Assembly: GCF_030690725.1 (NCBI RefSeq)
Contig: NZ_JAUYGD010000034.1
Location: 112,942-176,941, forward strand
DNA length: 64,000 nt
Reading direction: 5' to 3'
Origin: Pseudomonas sp.
GTDB taxonomy: Bacteria; Pseudomonadota; Gammaproteobacteria; Pseudomonadales; Pseudomonadaceae
The position numbers and the translations under genes were made by a program. Shown here piece after piece: positions 34,564 through 42,714 of the stretch (the stretch's first letter is position 1; each line of letters starts with the position of its first letter). Below the pieces are notes generated by a model. It was not told the origin of the DNA. It did no database searches and saw only the letters and a list, made by a program, of their open reading frames with translations.

Positions 34564-37466
34564 GCCAGCCTCCCTGCTGCTTGCTCAACCAATTGCTGTA
34601 AATCAACTTGACTGGGGTCCAGTCCAAGCTTGCGCAAGTCGTCCTCAATGCTTGCATCGGTAACGTCGACTGCCTTGACCGACTTGCGCACGAATGGGCG
34701 CGGGTCTTCGCCGTACCACACCTTGGCCGGCCCAGGCGGTACATCTTCTAGCCGGGCGAAGCCGTCCGTGTCTAAAACGCCCTCACGAACAGAGCCATCT
34801 GCAAACTCGACGCGGTAAGCTGCACCGGGCACGGGCTCCAGGTTTTTGTAGTGCAGGTTCAACTCTAACCAAGTGGTGTTGGCATTGGCGCTATCAAGCA
34901 GATTGCCCGCTTTATCCGCATCCGCTGCCCCTGGAATAGTGGGCGGCAGGATAGCAAGGCCCGAGCCTTTGCCCGGGCCACCACCCGAATTGATCTTGAT
35001 CGTCGCGCCGCTGAGCGTGACGCCGCCTGGGTCGAGTTTGAGGAAGCTGCCACCGCCCGATGCAGTGAGTTCCATGCCGGCGTCGATCACCACTTTGTTC
35101 CCGGCGTAGTAGTGGATTTCGTTGCCGGCTTCGACGAACTGGCCGACGCCGACTTTCACATGCTGTTTCTGCCCGACCGTGAGGTGGTCGTTGCTGTGGG
35201 TTTCCACTTTGCGGTCGGCGTGGGTGGTGCGGTGTTCTTCGGCTAGAAACTGGCTGTAACTGTTGGCTTCCACCGTGTCGTGGCGTTCGTTGCCGATGCG
35301 GATCTTCTGATCGTTTTCGATGTTTTCATCCCAGTCGCGCTGGGCGTGCAGGTAGATCTGTTCGACGCCTTTCTTGTCTTCGATGCGCAGCTCGTTGTAG
35401 CCACCACCGCCTGGACTGCTCAGGGTCTTGAACAGGCTGCGGGTCTTGTTCGCCGGCAGGGCGTAGGGCACGATGTGGGCGACGTGGTACAGGCAACCGG
35501 TGACCAGCGGCTGATCGGGATCACCTTCGAGGAAGGTCACCAGCACCTCCATGCCGATGCGCGGGATGGCGATAGCGCCGTAGCCATCGCCGGCCCAGCT
35601 GGAGGACACGCGCAGCCAGCAGCTGGTGGTGTCATCCGCCTGGCCTTCGCGGTCCCAGTGAAATTGCACTTTGACGCGGCCGTACTGGTCGCAGTGGATC
35701 TCTTCACCCGCCGGCCCGGTGACCACGGCGGTCTGGCTGCCGAGTACCTTGGGTTTCGGGTGCTTCAGCGCTGGGCGATGCAGCACATCCCAGGGCGTGG
35801 CGCTGAAGCGGTTGCGGTAACCCTGCTGGAAGCCGTCGCTGACCTGGGTGTGGCTGGTTACTGACTCTTCCAGCACTTGCGGCTGCTTGCCTTCATGGCT
35901 GATTTCCGTCAGCAGCCAGAGCTGGTTCCAGTCCCCGCGCGGGTGCTCGCTGAGGCTTAGGAAGTGGCCGCTGACCAGCAGCGGCTGATCGCTTTCACCG
36001 CTGGCCAGTTCGTAGTCACTGCGGTGGCGTTCAAGGTTGCGTTTGGCCAGGTGCTTGCCGCGTTCGCGCTCGACAAAACTACCGGGGTAATCGTAGTCCT
36101 CGAGGTCGGGCTGGAACTCGCTGTTGAAGGCCGCTTCCATCAGCAGTTTGGGCTTTTCGAAGTTGTAGTCGCGGCGGGTGACGCGGTTGCTGCGGGTTTC
36201 CAGGCGCAGGGCGAAGCGCTTGATTACTGGCTCGTCGGCAACCAAGCCGCTGTCCTGCTGGTACGCGGTGGGCGCCAGCTTGGGGAACACCGTCTGATCA
36301 TCGCCGAAGACCAGCACATGGCCTTGTTCGCTGTGCTGGAAGTGGTAATGAATGCCTTCTTCCTCGCACAGGCGCTGAATAAAGTGCAGGTCACTTTCGT
36401 CGTACTGCACGCAGTATTCGCGGTCCGGATAGACGCTGGGGCCGAACTGGAATTTGTAGGCATTGCTCTGAATGCCGTGCTCTTCGAGCACCTGGCTGAT
36501 GATTTTTTCCACGCTCAGGTGCTGGAAAATCCGCTGATTGATGCGATGCGCCAGGTACGCCAGCTGCGGGCGCAGGGTGATGTGGTAGCGGGTCATGCGC
36601 TTGCCGGAATCACCCTGGGCGACGCGGTAGACCAGGCCATGCACTCCTCCGCCGTCTTGGGTAAAGGCAAGAAATGCCGGTTGGTGCAGCAGGCTTTCCA
36701 GATCGAGATCGGGGCGCTCGCTGATCAGCGTCAACTCGAACACGAACGGCTGGCTGATGGCTTCACGGCCGGTAAATTCGAGCACCTGCAGATCGTGGCT
36801 GAGGCCATCAATCGCCAGGGTGAAGCGGTTAGGCGCCAGGCTTGTGGCAAGGTTGGCGGCGTTGCCAGTCAAGGCGCGAACGACTGCAGAGGCTGATACC
36901 GCACTGCTTCTGGAGTTGGAGGCGACCGCTGCAACCGATGTTGTCGGCGTCACGGCCGGAGCAATATGCGTTTCGGGCTTGGGGTGAAAGAGAAAATTAC
37001 GGCAAAACACACAGTGGATCTCGTCGTACTGCAGGCCGTTCTTGCTCAATTCATTGAAAACATCGCTCAGGGCAATGGTGCTGTTCTGCAGTAGCAGAGT
37101 CGGGGTTTTGCGGTTGCGCACGGTGAGGATGTCGACCCCTTCGAGCTTGGCACCATAGGCAATGCTCGAGTACTGGTCGTCGCTGTATTTGGAAACCAAA
37201 TAGTTGCGGGTGGTCGTACCCGGCCCCTTGCGCTCGTGCACCTCAACTTCGCCGCGCATCACATTGCCCAGCCCAGGGTCTTGCAGGGTCTTGCCATCCG
37301 GTCCATAGAACACCAGCGAGCTGTTAGCAGGCACGGACAGGTGCATGCCTGGCACATAGGCACCGTGGCTGGTGATGATCAATTTCTTGCTCGGTTGTCC
37401 TGGCGCTTTTTGGAACAGGTAGAAGTGTTCGCCAAGCGCAGTTGCATTCGCTGGAGTAGGTTTCAC
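34560..37466 (-). CDS. tssI: VgrG spike protein with extra N-terminal domain and transthyretin-like C-terminal domain
   Basis: A 968-residue VgrG. Residues about 1-157 are not VgrG: KLIITSHGAY (H34) and IHCVFCRN (C152, C155) stand out, and the region resembles a domain sometimes annotated as 'putative adhesin Stv'. An Ala/Ser/Val-rich linker (about 160-220) leads into the gp27 part (FTLAIDGLSHDLQVLEFTGR), the gp5 OB-fold (GRVKVQFHWDREGQ) and a beta-helical tail. The last 105 residues (PGAAYRVEFADGSVREGVL) form a transthyretin-like domain of the kind that docks effectors, here presumably the nuclease. Start is GTG 37466 with AGGAG upstream. The core closely resembles the VgrG at 20562. Confidence 0.92.
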   Translation of the reverse strand: MKPTPANATALGEHFYLFQKAPGQPSKKLIITSHGAYVPGMHLSVPANSSLVFYGPDGKTLQDPGLGNVMRGEVEVHERKGPGTTTRNYLVSKYSDDQYSSIAYGAKLEGVDILTVRNRKTPTLLLQNSTIALSDVFNELSKNGLQYDEIHCVFCRNFLFHPKPETHIAPAVTPTTSVAAVASNSRSSAVSASAVVRALTGNAANLATSLAPNRFTLAIDGLSHDLQVLEFTGREAISQPFVFELTLISERPDLDLESLLHQPAFLAFTQDGGGVHGLVYRVAQGDSGKRMTRYHITLRPQLAYLAHRINQRIFQHLSVEKIISQVLEEHGIQSNAYKFQFGPSVYPDREYCVQYDESDLHFIQRLCEEEGIHYHFQHSEQGHVLVFGDDQTVFPKLAPTAYQQDSGLVADEPVIKRFALRLETRSNRVTRRDYNFEKPKLLMEAAFNSEFQPDLEDYDYPGSFVERERGKHLAKRNLERHRSDYELASGESDQPLLVSGHFLSLSEHPRGDWNQLWLLTEISHEGKQPQVLEESVTSHTQVSDGFQQGYRNRFSATPWDVLHRPALKHPKPKVLGSQTAVVTGPAGEEIHCDQYGRVKVQFHWDREGQADDTTSCWLRVSSSWAGDGYGAIAIPRIGMEVLVTFLEGDPDQPLVTGCLYHVAHIVPYALPANKTRSLFKTLSSPGGGGYNELRIEDKKGVEQIYLHAQRDWDENIENDQKIRIGNERHDTVEANSYSQFLAEEHRTTHADRKVETHSNDHLTVGQKQHVKVGVGQFVEAGNEIHYYAGNKVVIDAGMELTASGGGSFLKLDPGGVTLSGATIKINSGGGPGKGSGLAILPPTIPGAADADKAGNLLDSANANTTWLELNLHYKNLEPVPGAAYRVEFADGSVREGVLDTDGFARLEDVPPGPAKVWYGEDPRPFVRKSVKAVDVTDASIEDDLRKLGLDPSQVDLQQLVEQAAGRLA

Positions 37467-37552
37467 GCGAAGACTCCTACATGGCCACGTTGCGGCTGGA
37501 CAAGCACAGCGCTGAGGGGATTGACGTAACTCTGATTGGCGACGTTGAACAT
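37463..37552 (-). CDS. Possible 29-residue small protein coupled to vgrG
   Basis: ATG 37552 is preceded by AAGGAG at ideal spacing and opens a frame MFNVANQSYVNPLSAVL... of 29 codons. Its TGA overlaps the GTG start of vgrG (GTGA), and the vgrG ribosome site lies inside its coding sequence. This is the layout of a translated leader or coupling peptide. It begins 17 bases after the sigma-54 activator gene. No family is recognised, and it could also be a remnant of an older N-terminal extension. Confidence 0.4.
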   Translation of the reverse strand: MFNVANQSYVNPLSAVLVQPQRGHVGVFA

Positions 37553-37569
37553 GCTCTTCTCCTTAAGCC

Positions 37570-39105
37570 TTACACGTCAGCCGGGCTGATATTCAGCCGC
37601 TGCATGCGGTACAGCAGGGTGCGGCGCGGCAGGCCCAGCTCGCAGGCGGCGCTGGTCTGGTTGCCACGGTTCTTGCGCAGGCAGTCGAGCAGCAGGCTGC
37701 GTTCGACGCGCTCCATGCGTTCGCGCAGGTTCATGCCGGGGTCATCGTTGCTGCCGGCCTGGCGCAGGTCGAAGTGCTCCGGCAGCAGCTCGCCGCCTTC
37801 GCACAGCAGCACGGCGCGTTCGACCAGGCCTTTGAGCTCGCGCACGTTGCCGGGGAAGGGGTAGCGGGCCAGGTGATCGAGGGTGCTGTCGGCCCAGCGG
37901 CATTGATTGCGCTGCAGAAAGCTGCTGGCCTTGTCGGCGAAGTAGCGCGCCAGAGTGAGGATGTCCTGATCGCGCTCACGCAGGGCCGGCAGTTCGATGG
38001 GGAACTGCGCCAGGCGATAGAACAGGTCCTCGCGGAAACGGCCTTCCTCCACCAGGTTGCGCAGGTTGTGGTGAGTAGCGGCGACGATGCGCACGTCGAC
38101 CTTGTGCGTAGCGGTGGAGCCCAGTGGGCGCACTTCGCCTTCCTGCAATACGCGCAGCAGTTTGGCTTGCAGGCTCAGCGGCATATCGCCGATTTCATCG
38201 AGAAACAGGGTGCCGCCATTGGCCGCATCGAACAGGCCCTGATGGTCGCGGTCAGCGCCGCTGAAGGCGCCTTTGCGGTAGCCGAACAGCTCGCTTTCCA
38301 GCAGGTTTTCCGGCAGCGAGGCGCAGTTCTGCACGACAAAGGCTTTGCTGCGGCGGAAACCACAATCGTGGATGGCGCGGGCCACCAGTTCCTTGCCGGT
38401 GCCGGTTTCGCCCGCCAGCAAAACGCTGACCGGGTTGTGCAGCACTTTGCTGATCAGCTGGTAAACGCTGCGCATCGCCGGGCTGTCGCCAATCAAGCCA
38501 TAGCCGCTGGCGCAGGGCGTGCTGACCACGGCAACCGGCTGCTCGCTGCGCGGTGAACGCAGGCGTTGCAGCAGATGCAGTTGGGCGACAACAAAGCTGC
38601 CCAGATGGCCGAGCGAGTCGGCAAAGCCCTGCAGCTCACTCGAGCGCTGGCTGGCAATCAACAGCAGGCCGGTGACGCCTTTCTGCTCATCCAGTAGCGG
38701 TTGGCACAGCAGGCTGCGCCAAGGTTTTTGTGCCTCGGGGAGGAAGCCGGTCTGGTGCAGGCTGCTGTCCAGTTCATTGAGACTGAGCGTCTGGTTCTGG
38801 CACAGGCAGTACTGCAGCAGTTGTTCGCCGTCGTAGTCGCTGGACAGGCTGGCATCCGCGCGCGGCTGCAGCAGGCCGTCCTGCCATTCGGCGGATAGGG
38901 TCAGGCGGGTGTGGGTGTCGTCGAGTAGGTACAGCTGGCTCAATTCGCTGCCCGACAGCTGCGCGGCGCTTTCCACCAGGCCGCCGAGCAGGGCGTCGCT
39001 ATTGGCCGCGCGCGCCAGCGTGGCGAAGCGTTGCAACAACGCTTCGGCATAGCGCAGTGGCTGCGGCACCTGGCTGAACATCAGCGACACATTAAGCGAA
39101 CTCAC
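37570..39105 (-). CDS. sfa2: T6SS sigma-54-dependent transcriptional activator (Sfa2 type)
   Basis: A 511-residue enhancer-binding protein: a GAF-like sensor domain (residues about 20-170), an AAA+ domain with Walker [10 protein letters not shown], the sigma-54 contact loop GAFSGA (usually GAFTGA), Walker [14 protein letters not shown], arginine finger region FREDLFYRL, and a C-terminal Fis-type helix-turn-helix ([20 protein letters not shown]). It probably drives T6SS or vgrG/hcp promoters with RpoN. The GTG start at 39105 overlaps clpV by 14 bases; ATG 39081 is an alternative without a ribosome site. It lies at the same position as sfa2 in P. aeruginosa. Confidence 0.92.
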   Translation of the reverse strand: MSSLNVSLMFSQVPQPLRYAEALLQRFATLARAANSDALLGGLVESAAQLSGSELSQLYLLDDTHTRLTLSAEWQDGLLQPRADASLSSDYDGEQLLQYCLCQNQTLSLNELDSSLHQTGFLPEAQKPWRSLLCQPLLDEQKGVTGLLLIASQRSSELQGFADSLGHLGSFVVAQLHLLQRLRSPRSEQPVAVVSTPCASGYGLIGDSPAMRSVYQLISKVLHNPVSVLLAGETGTGKELVARAIHDCGFRRSKAFVVQNCASLPENLLESELFGYRKGAFSGADRDHQGLFDAANGGTLFLDEIGDMPLSLQAKLLRVLQEGEVRPLGSTATHKVDVRIVAATHHNLRNLVEEGRFREDLFYRLAQFPIELPALRERDQDILTLARYFADKASSFLQRNQCRWADSTLDHLARYPFPGNVRELKGLVERAVLLCEGGELLPEHFDLRQAGSNDDPGMNLRERMERVERSLLLDCLRKNRGNQTSAACELGLPRRTLLYRMQRLNISPADV

Positions 39106-41701
39106 AGACCACCGTCCCTTCGCCGTCCAGGGTGGCGTGCACGCGTTGCAGGCTTTCGCCGCTGGCCATGGCGTCGAGCAGGCGATCGACCACCAGCGGT
39201 TGCAGGTGCTGGTCGATCAGGTGATCGATCAGGCGCGCGCCGCTGTCGCTGTGGCTGCAACGTTCGGCGAGATTTTCCAGCAGCGCCGGGCAATGGCTGA
39301 ACTGCAGCTGACGGCGCTGCAGGCGCTCGCCGAAACGCGCGAGCTTGAGGCCGACCAGCTCGTTGAGCACCTCGCCATTGATCGGGTAGTACGGCACCAC
39401 GCGCATGCGACCGAGCAGTGCCGGCTTGAAATGCTGAGTCAGGGTCTGGCGAATCGCCTGCTCCAGGTCTTCTGCATCCGGGCGCTGGCCGCCCTGGCAG
39501 AGGCTGGCGATGCGCTCGCTGGCGAGGTTGCTGGTCATCAGGATCAGGCAGTTGCGGAAGTTGATCTCGCGGCCTTCACCGTCGTTGGCCACGCCCTTGT
39601 CGAAGATCTGATAGAAGACGTTCATCACGTCTGGATCGGCTTTTTCCACTTCATCGAGCAGCACCACCGAATAGGGCTTCTGCCGCACGGCTTCGGTGAG
39701 CATGCCGCCTTCGCCATAGCCGACGTAGCCGGGCGGTGCGCCGATCAGCCGGGAAACGGTGTGCTTCTCCTGGAACTCGGACATGTTGATGGTGGTGAGG
39801 AAGCGCTCACCGCCATACAGCAGATCCGCCAGGGCCAGTGCGGTTTCGGTTTTACCGACGCCGCTGGGGCCGACCAGCAGGAATACGCCGACCGGCGCAT
39901 CGGCGCGGTTGAGGCCAGCGGCGGTGGCGCGCATCGAGCGGTCCAGCGCAGCGATGGCTTGCTCCTGGCCGCGTACTCGCTGGCGAAGGTCGCTGGCGAA
40001 GGTCAGCACCTTGCTGTTGTGCTCGCGGGCCAGCTGGCTCAGCGGCACGCCGGTCCAGTGGCTGATCACTTCGGCTACTAGGCGTGGGCAGACTTCAAAA
40101 CTGACCAGGCGTTCATTCACCTGAGCGCTGGCCAGCTCGGCTTGCACGGCGCGCAGTTCGCCTTCCAGTTGCTCCAGCTGTACGGCCTGGCCGTCACTGT
40201 TCTCGGCTTCGGTAGGGTTTTGGCGCAGGCTGGCGCACTGCTTGCGCAATTCCAGCAGGCGTTCGGCCAGCTCGCGCTGCACCGCCCAACGGGTTTCGAT
40301 CTGCTCCAGTTCGGCGCGGGCCTGGCTCAGGCGTGCTTCGAGTTGTTCGAGGATTTCGCTGTCGATTTTCAGGCCGGCTTCCATATCGCGGCCCATGGCC
40401 TCGCTCTGCCGTTCACCTTCGGCGATTTCGCCGCGCAGACGCTCCAGTGCTTCCGGGGCGGCGGCCAGGCTGATGCGTACACGGGCGCAGGCGGTGTCGA
40501 GTACATCGACGGCTTTGTCCGGTAGCTGACGGCCAGCCAGGTAGCGCGCAGAGAGTTCGGCGGCAGCGACCACGGCGTCATCACGCAGGTAGATACCGTG
40601 GCTTTTCTCGTAAACAGGCGCCAGGCCACGCAGGATGGTCACGGCTTCATCGACGGTCGGCTCATGCAGCTGTACCGGCTGGAAGCGACGGGCCAGGGCT
40701 GGGTCCTTCTCGAAGTACTTCTTGTATTCGCTCCAGGTGGTGGCGGCGATGGTGCGCAGCTCACCACGCGCCAAGGCGGGCTTGAGCAGGTTGGCCGCGT
40801 CGCCACTGCCAGCCTGGCCACCGGCACCGATCAGGGTATGGGCTTCATCGATAAACAGGATGATCGGCTTGGGCGAACCCTTCACTTCATCAATCACGCC
40901 CTGCAGGCGGCGTTCGAATTCACCTTTGACACTGGCGCCGGCTTGCAGCAGGCCGAGGTCCAGGCATAGCAGTTCGACACCCTTGAGTGCGGCCGGCACT
41001 TCACCGGCGGCGATGCGCAGGGCCAGGCCTTCGACGATGGCGGTTTTGCCGACACCGGCTTCGCCGACCACGATTGGGTTGCTTTTACGCCGGCGGGCGA
41101 GGATGTCGATCATCTGGCGGATCGCGCCATCGCGGCACAGCACCGGGTCGAGCTTGCCGTCACGGGCTTGCTGGGTGAAGTTGTGGGTGAAGCGCGAGAG
41201 GTTCGATTCGCCACCGGCTGCAGGTTTGCCAGCGGCGGTTTGCGGCTGCTGGGCCATGGCGAATTCGCGCAGGCGCTCGGCATTCAGCTTGGCCAGCAGT
41301 GGTTGATAGTGGCTGCCGGCGTAGCGCATCGGATTGCGCAGCAGGGCGAGGATCAGCGCGGCTTCATCGACCTGGCTCTGGCCGAGCTCCAGGCTGGCAA
41401 CCAGCAGGGCGTCCTGCAGCCATTGCACCAGTTCGGTGGCAAACACCGGGTTGCGCGATTCGCTGTGTTCGCCACGCGGTTGCAGCGCGCGGGTCAGCTC
41501 GCCGGCGTCCACTTCGGCATCTTGCAAGGCGCGGGGCAGCAAGCCTTCAGGACGCTCAAGCAGGCCGAGCAACAGGTCTTCCACCAGAATCTTGCTGCCA
41601 CCGCGAACTACGCAACGCTCGGCGGCGCATTCCAGGTCATATTTGCTGGCAGCGTCGAGGGCTTGAACCAGTTGCTGTAAATCGACGTTGATCATTTCCA
41701 T
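39092..41701 (-). CDS. clpV: T6SS AAA+ ATPase ClpV (TssH)
   Basis: An 869-residue Clp/Hsp100 ATPase that disassembles contracted TssBC sheaths. The N-terminal domain (residues 1-150) binds TssC; two AAA+ modules have Walker A motifs GEAGVGKT and GPSGVGKT, with a coiled middle domain rich in Glu/Gln/Leu (about 400-530) between them. The sequence TINMSEFQEKHTVSRLIGAPPGYVGY is the typical second-module block. It has the usual ClpV length and lies 5 bases after tssG. Confidence 0.97.
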   Translation of the reverse strand: MEMINVDLQQLVQALDAASKYDLECAAERCVVRGGSKILVEDLLLGLLERPEGLLPRALQDAEVDAGELTRALQPRGEHSESRNPVFATELVQWLQDALLVASLELGQSQVDEAALILALLRNPMRYAGSHYQPLLAKLNAERLREFAMAQQPQTAAGKPAAGGESNLSRFTHNFTQQARDGKLDPVLCRDGAIRQMIDILARRRKSNPIVVGEAGVGKTAIVEGLALRIAAGEVPAALKGVELLCLDLGLLQAGASVKGEFERRLQGVIDEVKGSPKPIILFIDEAHTLIGAGGQAGSGDAANLLKPALARGELRTIAATTWSEYKKYFEKDPALARRFQPVQLHEPTVDEAVTILRGLAPVYEKSHGIYLRDDAVVAAAELSARYLAGRQLPDKAVDVLDTACARVRISLAAAPEALERLRGEIAEGERQSEAMGRDMEAGLKIDSEILEQLEARLSQARAELEQIETRWAVQRELAERLLELRKQCASLRQNPTEAENSDGQAVQLEQLEGELRAVQAELASAQVNERLVSFEVCPRLVAEVISHWTGVPLSQLAREHNSKVLTFASDLRQRVRGQEQAIAALDRSMRATAAGLNRADAPVGVFLLVGPSGVGKTETALALADLLYGGERFLTTINMSEFQEKHTVSRLIGAPPGYVGYGEGGMLTEAVRQKPYSVVLLDEVEKADPDVMNVFYQIFDKGVANDGEGREINFRNCLILMTSNLASERIASLCQGGQRPDAEDLEQAIRQTLTQHFKPALLGRMRVVPYYPINGEVLNELVGLKLARFGERLQRRQLQFSHCPALLENLAERCSHSDSGARLIDHLIDQHLQPLVVDRLLDAMASGESLQRVHATLDGEGTVVCEFA

Positions 41702-41706
41702 CTTCC

Positions 41707-42714
41707 TTAATGAGCTTTGCTGCCGAGGGTGACCACGCCGTCGGCGTTTTCACGCCCCAGCCAAGTGGTCCAGCCGAGCAGGCAGGGGTTGTCCGCGCCG
41801 AGGCGCAATTCGCGTATTTCGTCCTGGCGCAGTTCCAGGCGGATGTCGTAATCCAGCGGGTCGCGCAGGGTGAAGCGCACCAGCGCGCAGAGCGGTTGGT
41901 AGCCGCTGCCGATGGGCAGAAATTCATGGAAGCGATCCCAGTTCAGCTGGCGTACATGGATGCGGAACTTGCCACCGCGGTCACGCACGAACTCACCGAG
42001 CACCAGGCTTTCACCCAGCTGGCTGTTGGCCAGGCCGAGGCGGTTGCGCTGCTCGCCGAGGATTTCCACCTGGCGCTCCAGGCACTGTTCGATATGCAGG
42101 TCGGCGTGCTTGAAGTAGTAGCGCAGCACCGACTCGATCAGCGCAGCCGAGTGGGCGCGCAGGCTGAGCAGGCCGAGGTAGGGCAGCAGGCGCTTCCAGT
42201 TCAGCTCGGAGGCGCTGCGAATGGTTTCGCCGCCCAGGCCGATCAGGGCAAACAGGTGCGCGGAGAATGGGTCGACCGCGCCGCTCTGGAAGCGTGTGTG
42301 GTAGCGGTATTTCTGCCAGGTCGGCAGCAACAGACGCTGCAGGCGGTTGTTGAACAGGTCGAGGAAGTCGCGGGTCGGGTTGCCATCTTCGCTGTCGCCC
42401 AGCGCCTGCTCGCCATAGAACGCTGGCAGTGGCGAGCCGGCACCAAACAGGCTGACCAGGTTGATGCGCAAGCGGGCGCGCAGTTCGCCGTGCTCTTCGA
42501 AGAATTGCACGCGATCAATATCGCTACCGGGGAACCCCATGCTCGGGTTGGCCTGCAGTTCCAGTCGCTGATACAGCGCCTCCTCATCCAGTTCAGGATG
42601 GGCAGCGTGCAAGCGTTCCAGCACCAGCTGCACACCCTGAAACAGGCTGTACTCGCGGATGCCCCGGCTAAGCCGGTTTAGAGCAGGGGCTGTAGCCCCA
42701 TGCGCGGCGTCCAT
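41707..42714 (-). CDS. tssG: T6SS baseplate protein TssG
   Basis: A 335-residue baseplate wedge subunit acting with TssF and TssE. Typical blocks are RFQSGAVDPFSAHLFALIG-like in the middle and FRIHVRQLNWDRFHEFLPIG near residue 255. The start codon lies 37 bases inside the end of tssF, a common overlap for this pair. The order TssF-TssG-ClpV matches the H2-type cluster. Confidence 0.95.
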   Translation of the reverse strand: MDAAHGATAPALNRLSRGIREYSLFQGVQLVLERLHAAHPELDEEALYQRLELQANPSMGFPGSDIDRVQFFEEHGELRARLRINLVSLFGAGSPLPAFYGEQALGDSEDGNPTRDFLDLFNNRLQRLLLPTWQKYRYHTRFQSGAVDPFSAHLFALIGLGGETIRSASELNWKRLLPYLGLLSLRAHSAALIESVLRYYFKHADLHIEQCLERQVEILGEQRNRLGLANSQLGESLVLGEFVRDRGGKFRIHVRQLNWDRFHEFLPIGSGYQPLCALVRFTLRDPLDYDIRLELRQDEIRELRLGADNPCLLGWTTWLGRENADGVVTLGSKAH

